Part shown: positions 33,590 to 42,925 of the stretch, in pieces
Layout of the letters: each line of letters begins with the position of its first letter
How positions within the stretch are numbered: the stretch's first letter is position 1
NCBI GenBank assembly: GCA_964441505.1
Contig: CAYTUV010000019.1
Location: 6,375 to 70,374 of the forward strand
Source of the DNA: Fen-1258 sp964441505
GTDB lineage: Bacteria; Bacteroidota; Ignavibacteria; Ignavibacteriales; Melioribacteraceae
Direction: 5' to 3'
DNA: 64,000 nucleotides
Notes under the pieces: generated by a model
The model's database searches: none
What the model saw: only the letters and a program-made list of their open reading frames with translations
What the model was told of the DNA's origin: nothing
Made by a program: the position numbers and the translations under genes

Positions 33590-34136
33590 TAATTACGATT
33601 CATTCACATTCAATCTTGTCCAGTTAATCGGAAGTTATGTTGATGAGATCATTGTCAAACGAAATGATAAAATTTTTCTCGATGAGATCATCGACATGAG
33701 TCCTGATAAGATAGTTATTTCACCAGGACCCGGTAATCCTGCCAATTCCGGAATTTCTCTTGATGTAATTAAAACTCTTGGCATCAATACGCCGATTCTT
33801 GGAGTCTGTCTTGGTCATCAGGGAATCGGATATTGCTTTGGCGGAAATATTATTCATGCACCTTATCTGATGCATGGTAAAGTTTCCAATATCCTCCACG
33901 ACGGGAAGACTATCTATAACAATATTGATCAGAGATTTACGGCGGGAAGATACCATTCACTTGTGATAGAAACAGAATCGATGCCGGATGTTTTAGAGAT
34001 AACATCTCAAACCGAAGATGGAATCGTTATGGGAGTTCGACATAAAACCTACCCTATCGAAGGAATCCAATTTCATCCGGAATCAATCCTTACAAAAGTC
34101 GGAGATCAAATAATTAGAAATTGGATAGTACAATGA
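33570..34136 (+). CDS. trpG: Anthranilate synthase glutamine amidotransferase component II
   Basis: This 188-residue class I glutamine amidotransferase releases ammonia for TrpE. It contains IIDNYDSFTFNL at the start, the oxyanion loop SPGPGNP, the nucleophile Cys80 in GVCLGHQ, and the His/Glu pair in GIQFHPES. It may also serve folate synthesis (PabA), as no second copy is in the window. ATG 33570 lies inside trpE (20-nt overlap); the TTG one codon earlier is less likely. It ends in an ATGA overlap with trpD. Confidence 0.95.
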   Translation: MKILIIDNYDSFTFNLVQLIGSYVDEIIVKRNDKIFLDEIIDMSPDKIVISPGPGNPANSGISLDVIKTLGINTPILGVCLGHQGIGYCFGGNIIHAPYLMHGKVSNILHDGKTIYNNIDQRFTAGRYHSLVIETESMPDVLEITSQTEDGIVMGVRHKTYPIEGIQFHPESILTKVGDQIIRNWIVQ

Positions 34137-35152
34137 AAGAGTCCCTTGAAAAAGTAATTGAAGGTAAAAACCTATCATTCGATGAGGCATATGAAGTTAT
34201 GTACTCAATCATGAGCGGTAGCGAGAACAATTCAAAGATCGCTTCCCTACTGACTGCTTTGAAGATTAAACATGAGACCGCTGAGGAAGTGGCCGGTTTT
34301 GTAAGAGCAATGCGTGAGAAAGTTGTAAAGATAAAATGCGATGACGAAAATGTTATTGATGTATGCGGCACCGGCGGAGATGGTTCTGGTACATTTAATA
34401 TTTCGACTGCTGTTGGTTTTGTAGCCGCAGGCGCTGGAGTAAAAGTAGCCAAGCATGGCAATAGATCGATCTCCAGTAAAAGCGGCAGTTCGGATGTTCT
34501 TCATGAACTCGGTGTTGATGTTCAGCTATCGCCTGAGCTTTCCGAGAAAGCATTGAATGAAATAGGAATAGCATTTTTGTTTGCGCCTATTTACCATCCG
34601 GCAATGAAACATGTTGCTTCTATCAGGAAGGAACTTGAATTCAGATCAATATTTAATATTCTCGGGCCACTTACAAATCCTGCAGATACAAAGAGGCAGC
34701 TGATTGGGACTTTCAATAATTCGACCTCGAAATTGATGTCGGATGCAGTTAAATATCTCAATATGAAAAAGGTCTGTTTCATCTGTACAAATAATTCTTA
34801 CGATGAAATAAGCTTGTCACACACAACAAACGTCATAGAGACAATGAGCAACAACGGAATGTACTTTTACCAGCTCACCAATGAATCGTTTGGTTTCCCG
34901 AATGTCGATTTAAGAGATATTCAAGGAAGTTCCGCCAAAGAGAGTGCTGAGATCATTTACAAAATATTTTCCGGCAAAGAGAAAACTCCCGGATATTATG
35001 TTGTAGCCGCCAATGCCGCACTGGCTCTAAAAGCAGCCGGCGTTTCCGATGATTTGAAAGATTGCATTCTGATAGCCGAAGAATCTATTCAATCCGGTAA
35101 TACTTTTAAAAAACTGAATGAGCTTAAAGAATTCGGAGACAAACATAAATGA
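34133..35152 (+). CDS. trpD: Anthranilate phosphoribosyltransferase
   Basis: This enzyme transfers phosphoribose from PRPP to anthranilate. The 339-residue protein has the helical N-terminal domain, the glycine-rich CGTGGDGSGTFNIST PRPP loop, VAKHGNRSISSKSGSSDVLH for anthranilate, and IFNILGPLTNPA. The frame opens at 34121, but ATG 34133 overlaps the trpG stop as ATGA, the usual coupled start, and begins the family's normal sequence. The end overlaps trpC by 4 nt in the same way. Confidence 0.95.
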   Translation: MKESLEKVIEGKNLSFDEAYEVMYSIMSGSENNSKIASLLTALKIKHETAEEVAGFVRAMREKVVKIKCDDENVIDVCGTGGDGSGTFNISTAVGFVAAGAGVKVAKHGNRSISSKSGSSDVLHELGVDVQLSPELSEKALNEIGIAFLFAPIYHPAMKHVASIRKELEFRSIFNILGPLTNPADTKRQLIGTFNNSTSKLMSDAVKYLNMKKVCFICTNNSYDEISLSHTTNVIETMSNNGMYFYQLTNESFGFPNVDLRDIQGSSAKESAEIIYKIFSGKEKTPGYYVVAANAALALKAAGVSDDLKDCILIAEESIQSGNTFKKLNELKEFGDKHK

Positions 35153-35943
35153 GCATCCTGCATGATATACTGAAAGTCAAACGAGATGAAGTAGACAGAT
35201 TGAGATCGGAATTTTCCTTGAACTCGTTTAACGACAGTGAATTTTTTGATCTGCCTGTCCGCAGTTTGAAAAATGTTCTCATGCACAAGGATCGTCTCGG
35301 CATTATCGCTGAAATAAAGAAAGCAAGTCCATCAAAGGGTTTACTGAAAAAGGATTTTGATTATATCAGAATCGCAAATATTTATATGGAGAATGGGATT
35401 GATGCAATTTCAGTCTTAACAGATAAAAACTTTTTCCAGGGGAGTATCAGCTATTTGAAAGAGATTGCACAATTCAAAACTGTTCCCCTGCTCCGCAAGG
35501 ATTTTATTATTGATGAGTATCAGATATTCGAAGCGAAGGCAAATGGTGCAGATGCTGTTTTACTTATTGCCGAAGCGCTCACAAAAAATCAGATTTGCGA
35601 ATTGACTGGCGCAGCAAACGAATGTGGAATGGAAGTTTTACTTGAGGTTCATTCTAATTCACAAATTAGCAAAATTGATTTCTCACAAAACAATTTTATT
35701 GGAATCAATAACCGCAATCTTGAAACCTTCGAAGTCAGTTTGGCTGCCAGCTTTGAATTGGCTGAGTTAATTCCTGATGAAGTGATGCTGGTTTCAGAGA
35801 GCGGAATAAACACAGCATTAAATGTAAAAGATATCCTTCGAACTAGAATTAAAGCTCTTCTTGTGGGAGAGCATTTTATGCGTTCTGAAAACATTGAGAC
35901 AACTATTCATGAATTTAAAGAATGGTGCAGATATGAGAGTTAA
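35149..35943 (+). CDS. trpC: Indole-3-glycerol phosphate synthase
   Basis: This TIM-barrel enzyme makes indole-3-glycerol phosphate. The 264 residues show AEIKKASPSKG (catalytic Lys and Glu), SVLTDKNFFQGS, LRKDFIIDEYQI, DAVLLIAEALT, GINNRNLETFEV and SESGI. All catalytic positions that I can place are present. It is separate from trpF, unlike the E. coli fusion. It has an ATGA overlap with trpD and an 11-nt overlap with trpF. Confidence 0.96.
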   Translation: MSILHDILKVKRDEVDRLRSEFSLNSFNDSEFFDLPVRSLKNVLMHKDRLGIIAEIKKASPSKGLLKKDFDYIRIANIYMENGIDAISVLTDKNFFQGSISYLKEIAQFKTVPLLRKDFIIDEYQIFEAKANGADAVLLIAEALTKNQICELTGAANECGMEVLLEVHSNSQISKIDFSQNNFIGINNRNLETFEVSLAASFELAELIPDEVMLVSESGINTALNVKDILRTRIKALLVGEHFMRSENIETTIHEFKEWCRYES

Positions 35944-36556
35944 GATTTGCGGTATTACTAATGTTGAGGATGCACTATTGTGCTGCAGCCTCGGCGCCGA
36001 CGCATTAGGATTTATCTTCTACGAGAAGAGTAAAAGAAATATTAGTTACTCAAAAGCAGAAGAGATAATTCAGCAGCTTCCTTCCTTCATCGTAAAAGTA
36101 GGAGTCTTTATTGAGCGGGTTAAAGATGAGATCAATGATATTTCACAAAAAATAGGATTGAATGCCGTACAACTCTATGGTGATGGAACACAGCCCATGA
36201 ATAGTGGAATAAATCTGCCCGTTATTCAATGCGTTCGTGTAAAAAATGATTTTGATTTTTCAACGATAAGTAAAATCACAAACTGCTCAATTCTGCTCGA
36301 TACATATTCTGATATTGCTCTCGGAGGCACCGGTGAATCGTTCGATTGGCAGATAATTCCAATCGAACTGAGAGATAATATAATTTTAGCCGGAGGTATT
36401 TCAGCGGATAATATCGAATACATTTTTATGAATATCAATCCGGCTGGTGTTGATCTATCCTCTTCTGTCGAGTCGACTCCCGGAAAGAAAGATGAGGTCA
36501 AACTGAAAGATTTTTTCGATAAGATTAATAAACTGAACTTGAGTAAAAATGAATAA
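35933..36556 (+). CDS. trpF: Phosphoribosylanthranilate isomerase
   Basis: This 207-residue TIM-barrel isomerase begins MRVKICGITNVEDAL, with the catalytic Cys in KICGIT. GFIFYEKSKR and VQLYGDG follow, and the C-terminal phosphate loop LAGGISADNIEY precedes GVDLSSSVES. The open frame extends back to 35861, but ATG 35933, inside the end of trpC, gives the family's start. The last 8 bases overlap trpB. Confidence 0.95.
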   Translation: MRVKICGITNVEDALLCCSLGADALGFIFYEKSKRNISYSKAEEIIQQLPSFIVKVGVFIERVKDEINDISQKIGLNAVQLYGDGTQPMNSGINLPVIQCVRVKNDFDFSTISKITNCSILLDTYSDIALGGTGESFDWQIIPIELRDNIILAGGISADNIEYIFMNINPAGVDLSSSVESTPGKKDEVKLKDFFDKINKLNLSKNE

Positions 36557-37748
36557 CTATAATTTTCCTGACAGCAAAGGTAAGTTCGGGCAATACGGCG
36601 GAAGATTCGTTCCCGAAATTTTGATCTCCGCTTTAAACGAACTTGAATCAACTTATATGAAATTGAAGAACGATCCGTTATTTGTATCTGAATATGATCG
36701 GCTTCAAAAAGAATATAATGGCCGCCCGACTCCTTTAACATTTGCCGAAAGAATGACCGGGTATTATAAAGGCGCTAAAATATATTTAAAGCGGGAAGAT
36801 TTGTGTCACACCGGTGCGCATAAATTGAATAATGCAATCGGACAAATTTTAATTGCAAAAAGACTAGGCAAGAAGAGAATCATCGCGGAGACAGGTGCAG
36901 GACAGCATGGAGTTGCTACTGCCACAGTCTGCGCAAAGTTCGGGTTGCAATGTATTGTTTATATGGGAGAAACAGACATTGAGCGGCAGAAACCGAATGT
37001 CTTCAGAATGCAGCTGCTCGGTGCTGAAGTGCGCCCTGTTTCATCCGGCAGTAAAACACTTAAGGATGCTACCAACGAAGCCATCAAAGATTGGGTTTCC
37101 AATGTTGAAGATACTCATTACATCATCGGTTCGGTTGTTGGTCCGCATCCCTATCCAATGATTGTCCGCGATTTTCAATCAATCATTGGTATCGAGACAA
37201 AAGAACAAATCCTTAAGGCAGAGAATGAATTACCGGATCATATCGTTGCGTGTGTTGGAGGAGGATCAAACGCCATCGGAATATTTTATCCCTTCATTAA
37301 TGATGAAAATGTTTCACTCATCGGTGTTGAAGCTGCGGGACTTGGAATTAATTCGGGTAAACATTGCGCAACACTCACATTAGGCGAGCCGGGAATATTT
37401 CAGGGAATGAATACTTATCTCCTTCAGGATGAGAACGGACAGGTATCCGAAGTCCATTCAATTTCTGCCGGCCTGGATTATCCTGCTGTCGGTCCCGAAC
37501 ATTCTCTTCTGAAAGATATTGAACGTGTAAAATATTTTTCAATTACAGACGAAGAAGCTCTCAGAGGAATTCATACGCTGACACGGCTTGAGGGAATTCT
37601 ACCAGCTCTTGAAAGCGCACATGCAGTTGCCTATCTGGAAAAATTTATCGGGACAACTTCTCAAGATGAAATTGTAGTAGTAAACATCAGCGGCAGAGGC
37701 GATAAAGATCTGTCAACCATCATCAATCACTCTGAGAAGTTGACTTAA
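36549..37748 (+). CDS. trpB: Tryptophan synthase beta chain
   Basis: This PLP enzyme joins indole and serine to make tryptophan, 399 residues. The cofactor Lys92 is in HTGAHKLNNAIGQ. The phosphate-binding GGGSNAIG and the substrate loop ETGAGQHG are intact, and the N-terminal GKFGQYGGRFVPE identifies the TrpB1 type that works with TrpA. The start overlaps trpF by 8 nt. trpA follows after 16 nt with an AGGAG site. Confidence 0.97.
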   Translation: MNNYNFPDSKGKFGQYGGRFVPEILISALNELESTYMKLKNDPLFVSEYDRLQKEYNGRPTPLTFAERMTGYYKGAKIYLKREDLCHTGAHKLNNAIGQILIAKRLGKKRIIAETGAGQHGVATATVCAKFGLQCIVYMGETDIERQKPNVFRMQLLGAEVRPVSSGSKTLKDATNEAIKDWVSNVEDTHYIIGSVVGPHPYPMIVRDFQSIIGIETKEQILKAENELPDHIVACVGGGSNAIGIFYPFINDENVSLIGVEAAGLGINSGKHCATLTLGEPGIFQGMNTYLLQDENGQVSEVHSISAGLDYPAVGPEHSLLKDIERVKYFSITDEEALRGIHTLTRLEGILPALESAHAVAYLEKFIGTTSQDEIVVVNISGRGDKDLSTIINHSEKLT

Positions 37749-37764
37749 TTATAGGAGTAATCAG

Positions 37765-38592
37765 ATGTCTTACATCTCAAAATACATCCATGAACTTAAT
37801 TTGAAGAACTGGAAAGCGTTGTCAATCTTTTTAACGGCAGGCTTCCCCGATAAAAATCATTTTATTGATCTCGCTAAAAAAGTATTGGATGCAGGTGCCG
37901 ATATGATAGAACTAGGAATTCCGTTCAGTGATCCTTTGGCTGACGGTCCGGTTATCCAGGCATCATCAAAAATTGCACTCGACAACGGTGTGAATCTTAA
38001 AGATGTGTTTGCATATTCTGAAGCTATCAATGCATATAGTCAAAAACCAATCATTCTTATGGGGTATGCTAATCCAATCAGAAAATATGGAATTGATAAT
38101 TTCTTTAAAGATGCTGTTAACTCCGGAGTAAAAGGATTGATTGTGCCGGATGTTCCGCTGGAAGAATATGAATCATTTTTCAATGGATCAGAATTAAAAT
38201 CAGATCAGATTCAATATTTCAGATCGCAATTAGATGTAGTATTATTAACTACACCTACTTCATCGGATGAGAGGGTCACGGCTATTGATTCACGAAGCAG
38301 AGGATTCGTCTACTGTGTTAGTGTAGCAGGAACCACTGGAGTGAATAATAGTTTCAGTATCAACACTGAGGATAATTTGAGAAGGACTTATTCCCTTCTT
38401 AATAAAAATAAGATGCTGATCGGTTTTGGAATTTCTGAACCGGAAGATATTGCAAACTTCTCTCCATATTGTGATGGAGTTATTGTCGGCAGCAGAATTA
38501 TCAAATCTTTACTTGATGGCGACAAACTGGGTGATACACTGAAGATAATCTCCGGTTTAAGTGCTGCTTGCGACTGCGTTAAAAGCTATTAA
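37765..38592 (+). CDS. trpA: Tryptophan synthase alpha chain
   Basis: This subunit cleaves indole-3-glycerol phosphate and passes indole to TrpB. It has 275 residues with the catalytic Glu49 in MIELGIPFSDP and Asp60 in LADGP. GVKGLIVPDVPLEE and VSVAGTTGVNN, the mobile loop, follow. It is the last gene of trpEGDCFBA. Its stop overlaps the stop of the opposite-strand acetyltransferase gene by 4 nt, so the two convergent transcripts meet with no separate terminator. Confidence 0.96.
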   Translation: MSYISKYIHELNLKNWKALSIFLTAGFPDKNHFIDLAKKVLDAGADMIELGIPFSDPLADGPVIQASSKIALDNGVNLKDVFAYSEAINAYSQKPIILMGYANPIRKYGIDNFFKDAVNSGVKGLIVPDVPLEEYESFFNGSELKSDQIQYFRSQLDVVLLTTPTSSDERVTAIDSRSRGFVYCVSVAGTTGVNNSFSINTEDNLRRTYSLLNKNKMLIGFGISEPEDIANFSPYCDGVIVGSRIIKSLLDGDKLGDTLKIISGLSAACDCVKSY

Positions 38593-39101
38593 TTAAACAG
38601 ATCTGCTAATTTACCTATTGCTTCTCCGGTAACACGAAAGACAGTCCATTCATCCATAGGATGTGCTCCAAGTTTTTTGTAGAAATTAATTGCAGGTTCA
38701 TTCCAATCAAGCACACTCCATTCAATTCTTCCGCAATCTCTTTCAATTGCAAGTTTACCAAGATAAGTCAGAAGAAGTTTACCTATTCCCTCTCCGCGTA
38801 ATTCCGGCTTTACAAAAAGATCCTCAAGATAGATCCCCGGTTTACCAAGAAACGTTGAGAAATTGTGAAAGAAGAGGGCGAATCCAGCGGGTTCATTTTT
38901 GAAATCGGCCAGTAGGACTTCTGCAGTTCTTCTCTTCCCGAATAGATTTTCTTTTAGAAGATTCTCTGTTGCAACAACTTCGTGTGACAGTTTTTCATAT
39001 TCGGCAATTCCTTTAATTAAACTGAGTATCAAAGGCACATCGGCTTCAGTTGCAAATCGAAGAACTATATCCGGATTTTTTGTTTTTATCAGATTATCCA
39101 T
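38589..39101 (-). CDS. GNAT-family N-acetyltransferase (diamine acetyltransferase-like)
   Basis: This 170-residue acetyl-CoA-dependent acetyltransferase contains EADVPLILSLIKGIAEYEKL, typical of the spermidine/spermine (SSAT) type, then YLEDLFVKPELRGEGIGKLLL with the RGEGIG acetyl-CoA loop, and WSVLDWNEPAINFYKKLGA. The conserved Tyr-Glu-Lys-Leu and the Trp-Asn pair favour a polyamine or thialysine substrate, but related enzymes acetylate many amines. It converges on trpA with a 4-nt overlap. Confidence 0.85.
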   Translation of the reverse strand: MDNLIKTKNPDIVLRFATEADVPLILSLIKGIAEYEKLSHEVVATENLLKENLFGKRRTAEVLLADFKNEPAGFALFFHNFSTFLGKPGIYLEDLFVKPELRGEGIGKLLLTYLGKLAIERDCGRIEWSVLDWNEPAINFYKKLGAHPMDEWTVFRVTGEAIGKLADLFN

Positions 39102-39147
39102 TTCAGATTTGTATCCTTAAAGCTATAGTTCATAAATGATTCTCCTT

Positions 39148-39372
39148 GCTGAACGCACATAGGCGTCAACTTAACGATGAATTTTTATTAACAACTCCGG
39201 CATTCATGCTGGAGAATACAAACTCACTCAAAATTCTGGACTTTAGTCCAAAACAGAGTAACAATTTGGGCTAAAGCCCTTGGTTTTTGTGCTCTTGTTT
39301 TTTCCCCCGACTTAAAAAGTCGGGGTTATAGCAATAAACTTCTACTAAGTTGACGCTAATGTGCTGAATGCA
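39148..39372. repeat. Compound-hairpin (REP-like, cloverleaf) mobile-type element 2
   Basis: Outer inverted repeats (39155-39173, GCACAT then GCGTCAACTTA; 39346-39364) with two central mismatches enclose four hairpins: 39195-39214 (CTCCGGCAT, 9 bp with one G-T), 39237-39250 (TGGACT), 39268-39279 (GGGCT) and 39305-39325 (CCCCGACTT, 9 bp). GCTGAA-x-GCA occurs as a direct repeat at both outer edges (39148-39157, 39363-39372). No coding capacity. The plan is the same as at 18948-19125, but with different stem sequences. It makes up most of the 312-base gap between the acetyltransferase and the pentapeptide protein. Confidence 0.65.
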
Positions 39373-39413
39373 GCAGGGTATTTACCCTAAAAGATTAATG
39401 ATAAGTAAAATAA

Positions 39414-40031
39414 CTACTTTATTTCAATATCCCATTGATCAAGTAGTGCAACGACATCAGGCAAAGAGAATTTCGCTTTTCTGATATTATTTTTGGTCGG
39501 GTCGATACGGTAATTCTTCGCGTCAGTTAAATCTGCCGACGATAAATTTGTGTTCGCGAAAGTTGTATTAAGCAGATCGGTATCAATTAGACTGGCTTTC
39601 GAAAGATTAGTTTTTTCAAAATCCGTGTTACGGGCTTCGCATGAGATTATTTGAGTGGAGCGAAGATCCATTGCCGTGAATATTGAATCATTCATTTTGC
39701 ACTTGATAAAGTCTATCTGTACCGGCTGGCAAATCTTTGTCCAGTCAATACCGATCAATTTGCAGTTCTCGAATTTCACATTAAGGAAAGAACTGTTTAT
39801 AACTTTCGAGATACTCAAATCGCTGTTCTTAAAAAAACATTTTTCAAACCGGCATGAATTGAACGAAGCGTTAATCAGAACAATACTATTGAACACGCAA
39901 TTATAAAACTCGATATTACTGAGTTGTGCATTTCGCAATGAGAATTTTTCAAAGACTGTCTCTTCATAATAGCTTTGCACAAACTGGAATTGTTCAGATT
40001 GCTCTTCCGGGGAAAGGTTTGGTTCATTCAC
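39414..40031 (-). CDS. Pentapeptide-repeat protein
   Basis: This 205-residue protein is built mostly of A(D/N)LxX-type pentapeptides: LRNAQLSNIEFYNCVFNSIV, then FENCKL, MDLRSTQ, TDFEKTNLSKASLIDTDLLN and TNLSSADLTDA. They start at about residue 33 and run to 180. Such repeats form a right-handed beta-helix. Some members protect DNA gyrase or act as effectors, but most have no known role. No signal peptide or membrane helix is seen. The end (FSLPDVVALLDQWDIEI) lies outside the helix and resembles the tail of several uncharacterised pentapeptide proteins. Confidence 0.8.
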   Translation of the reverse strand: MNEPNLSPEEQSEQFQFVQSYYEETVFEKFSLRNAQLSNIEFYNCVFNSIVLINASFNSCRFEKCFFKNSDLSISKVINSSFLNVKFENCKLIGIDWTKICQPVQIDFIKCKMNDSIFTAMDLRSTQIISCEARNTDFEKTNLSKASLIDTDLLNTTFANTNLSSADLTDAKNYRIDPTKNNIRKAKFSLPDVVALLDQWDIEIK

Positions 40032-40133
40032 TTAATAAACTCGAACATATAATTGTTGTTTTAAAATGATTGATTAATTCTGCCTGCTGGTTTGAGAGTC
40101 AAAAGAAACGCAAACGCATATCGGAATAAGAGA

Positions 40134-40811
40134 TTAGTACAAGGGTATTTTTTTTACTATAAGGTCCATCCCGTTTGAAATTGCATTATCCAATGGCGGA
40201 AATAATTCCGCAGCACTGCTATACATATAACCCTCTTCCCCCACAACCTCTGCTTTCCAAAGAACCCGGCCATCCTTCAATGAGATTAAATAATAAGCGA
40301 AATTACACGAAATTATTCGTCTTTTTCCAAATTGGTAACCTGTTATGATATTTCCATTTTTCTTTTTACAGCTATCAATAATCCCAATGAGCATTGCGTC
40401 AGTTGAATCACTGAGTACGTCATACCCAAGTTCCGAGTTAGAAAATCTTTTTAGGTCTAATCGCCTTTTCTTCTCAATTGAATAAATTACTTTGGATATG
40501 GCCGATGAATCATTCGAAATGGCGGTATCGATATCTGAAACTACAAATTTTATCGCCGGATGTTCCTTCTCTAACAAATTAATAAAATGATTCGTCGAAT
40601 AGAATGTTCCGTTATCAGTAGTATCATCGGGTACCATTGGAAGAAGCGATACCGATCTGATTTTATACGATTCTATCTTCGGAGATTGATAGATTGATAT
40701 AATTTCATTCCAGGGCCAGACAAAGTTTCGAGAAGCTTCATTGCAGGCAGTACTAAAAGGAAAAATTAAGAGAGCAACCGGAGTTAATAAGATAAACTTT
40801 ATGCTGCGCAT
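40134..40811 (-). CDS. Putative lipoprotein of unknown function
   Basis: This 225-residue protein has a signal sequence and a lipobox-like FSTAC (Cys23), so it is probably anchored by lipid in the envelope. The mature part includes SVSLLPMVPDDTTDNGTFYS, an alternating helix/strand region, and KDGRVLWKAEVVGEEGYMYS near the end. The 'LLP' strand followed by a conserved-looking hydrophobic core and a final VLW strand resembles GNA1162/CsgG-like lipoproteins; I cannot confirm this. It is not in an operon with a recognisable partner. Confidence 0.6.
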   Translation of the reverse strand: MRSIKFILLTPVALLIFPFSTACNEASRNFVWPWNEIISIYQSPKIESYKIRSVSLLPMVPDDTTDNGTFYSTNHFINLLEKEHPAIKFVVSDIDTAISNDSSAISKVIYSIEKKRRLDLKRFSNSELGYDVLSDSTDAMLIGIIDSCKKKNGNIITGYQFGKRRIISCNFAYYLISLKDGRVLWKAEVVGEEGYMYSSAAELFPPLDNAISNGMDLIVKKIPLY

Positions 40812-40987
40812 TTATGCCCTCCCGCAAGCAATTATTAAAATAGTTCCAATTGCAATAAAAACTTGCACTATTTTCTCAATTATGTCAACACCAAAATTGG
40901 ACAATATTTCTGTATAATCTTTGTAATGATTACATTCTAAAATGATTTTGATTAGATGATAATATTTTAGATATACTGAGGAAATAC

Positions 40988-41917
40988 TTAGACAGCCAGA
41001 ACAGATTGCTCAAGACCCATAGTCATTTTTTCAATGTCTTTATTGATGCGATGTTCATCACCCCAGTCGCTCCAATAAACATCATTGACTTCCAAAACGT
41101 TAAGATGATTCGGTATTATTTCTAAAACGTATTTGGAAAAATTTACAGATGGCAGATATTTATAAAAACGCTTGACCATTGTCTCTTCGATTGTTGAACC
41201 GAACTTGTTCCGTATTGGCTGAAACGCACCAAAAAGCTCCGGGATACACCGGCTTATATATTTTATGAAGGCAGAACATTTTCCAACCATTACAAATGTA
41301 TTTATCAAACATCCCCTGTTAATGAGTTCCGTTGTTAAATTACTGTCAGGTTTTTCAATGAACTTTTTTACATTAAATATTTTTGATTCCCCATCACTGA
41401 ATAATTCTCTTGTCGGTTCAATCCAGCCATAACCAGATTCGTTTTTCTTTGTGCGTATCCCCAGCAGTACAATTGATTTTGGATTTTCATCTACAAATTG
41501 TTTAGCCTTCTCAACATGCTGTATGAATCTTTTTTCTTCAATAATAAAATGATCGGAAGGAAATATTGCAACGGTTGCATCGGGATTAATATAATCAACC
41601 TTTAGAAGCGGGTAGAGAATTCCGGCGCTCGTATCACGTAAACAGGGTTGTTCCAGAATTGTTACTTGCGGATTTTTTTTTAATTCATACTGTACATATT
41701 CACGATGATCGACGCTTACCACTGCAAATAAGAGACTGGGAGGAATTAACATGGCCGCACGGTCCACAGTGTGTTGAAACATGGAACGTGTGCCTATAAA
41801 AGTGCAATATTGCTTGGGCCGATGATAACCGTAGACATTTGTTACAAATCTCTGCAGTCTGATTCCCTCGCCCCCGGCAAGAATTATCCCCATTAAATTT
41901 TTACTATTCTTCTGCAC
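40988..41917 (-). CDS. Mannose-1-phosphate guanylyltransferase-like nucleotidyltransferase
   Basis: This 309-residue sugar-nucleotide enzyme shows IILAGGEGIRLQRF (the GGxGxRL nucleotide loop), RPKQYCTFIGTRSMFQHTVD, FPSDHFI (metal and nucleotide), SGYGWIEP and VKKFIEKPD, all of the ManC family. It is shorter than bifunctional ManC and lacks the isomerase cupin. The family's serine after the RL motif is replaced (LQRFVT rather than LxPLS), so activity may differ. The first codon is GTG (41917); ATG 41893 begins directly before the nucleotide loop and is a possible alternative. No ribosome-binding site decides this. Confidence 0.78.
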   Translation of the reverse strand: MQKNSKNLMGIILAGGEGIRLQRFVTNVYGYHRPKQYCTFIGTRSMFQHTVDRAAMLIPPSLLFAVVSVDHREYVQYELKKNPQVTILEQPCLRDTSAGILYPLLKVDYINPDATVAIFPSDHFIIEEKRFIQHVEKAKQFVDENPKSIVLLGIRTKKNESGYGWIEPTRELFSDGESKIFNVKKFIEKPDSNLTTELINRGCLINTFVMVGKCSAFIKYISRCIPELFGAFQPIRNKFGSTIEETMVKRFYKYLPSVNFSKYVLEIIPNHLNVLEVNDVYWSDWGDEHRINKDIEKMTMGLEQSVLAV

Positions 41918-42310
41918 AATTAGCCGAATTTATTGAGTTTACATCGAATTAACTTCAGGATGACTGCAAACGGCAATGAGGCATAAAATAACTGCCTTAG
42001 TACTAATCAATATATCAAACTACAGTTCGTTCAGAATCTTCACCCAGGAAAAGATGCCCGGCTGGTAGCATCGTTTACTGAGTAATCATATTTCAATTTT
42101 GTCTTTCATAAAAATTGTATCAGACAAATTTATTATCGGAAGAACCAATAAAAAGTTTAATTCAGATTCGAATATTTTTTTAAAGGCTACAGGATTATTT
42201 CGATGAGTGAATGGGCAAAGGTCTTGGATTAAAGCTGAGAAGCCGGTTTTTGTCGTTTTTAGAGGAGAAATAAATCAAAATCGGTTTTAATAACGAAAAC
42301 GAATCAGTCG
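41918..42310. other. Intergenic stretch without a gene (393 bases)
   Basis: I see no convincing gene, repeat or RNA here. It lies after the 3' end of the his operon and before the 5' end of the nucleotidyltransferase gene, both on the - strand. A possible weak hairpin near 42284-42310 (AATAACG/CGTTATT) could end the his transcript, but it has no clear T-run. The sequence is very AT-rich. Confidence 0.4.
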
Positions 42311-42925
42311 TTATTTATTCTTCGATGGGTGTCGTTCTACAAGTTTAGAGGTTACTTCATCAAATTCAATTTCCTGCTCGGCTAACATTACCAGAAGATG
42401 GTATATCAGATCTGAAGTTTCATTGATGATTTCATTTTTATCCCGGTTCTTTGCCGCAATAACAGTCTCTACTGCCTCTTCCCCCACTTTCTGTATAATT
42501 CTATCGGCACCCTGCTGAAACAGTTTTGTTGTATAAGAATTCTCAGGTAGTTGAACCTTTCTCTCTTTAATCAATTCACTCAATTGATTAAGAAAATCAA
42601 TCTTCTTCTTTTCAATTCCAAAACATGAATAGCTTCCAAGATGACATGTAGGCCCAACTGGATTTGCATATACAAGAAGTGAATCGTTATCGCAATCCTT
42701 CATCATCTTCACAAGATTCAAATAATTGCCGGATGTTTCCCCCTTTGTCCACAAACTATTCCTGGTTCTGCTGAAGAATGTAACAAGTTTTGTCTCAACA
42801 GTTTTAGCAAATGCTTCTTTGTTCATAAATCCGAGCATCAAAACCTGATTGGTTTGCGCGTCACAAACAATCGCGGGGATCAATCCGCCAAGTTTTTCAA
42901 AATTCAGTTCATCTTTATTTATCAT
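42311..42925 (-). CDS. hisIE: Bifunctional phosphoribosyl-AMP cyclohydrolase / phosphoribosyl-ATP pyrophosphatase
   Basis: This enzyme catalyses steps 2 and 3 of histidine synthesis. The 204 residues have an N-terminal cyclohydrolase domain (SLWTKGETSGN, KDCDNDSLLVYA and GPTCHLGSYSCF with the zinc Cys) and a C-terminal pyrophosphatase domain (YTTKLFQQGADRIIQKVGEE, AVETVIAAK, ETSDLIYHLLVML). It is the last gene of the operon, overlapping hisF by 4 nt. Domain order and length match the fused form common in bacteria. Confidence 0.95.
   Translation of the reverse strand: MINKDELNFEKLGGLIPAIVCDAQTNQVLMLGFMNKEAFAKTVETKLVTFFSRTRNSLWTKGETSGNYLNLVKMMKDCDNDSLLVYANPVGPTCHLGSYSCFGIEKKKIDFLNQLSELIKERKVQLPENSYTTKLFQQGADRIIQKVGEEAVETVIAAKNRDKNEIINETSDLIYHLLVMLAEQEIEFDEVTSKLVERHPSKNK

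Noticed and set aside
39305..39325. Simple terminator for the trp operon or for the acetyltransferase gene
   Set aside because: The stem is one of four within a larger inverted-repeat element and lies more than 700 bases beyond trpA and upstream of the acetyltransferase start. It is better explained as part of the mobile-type unit.
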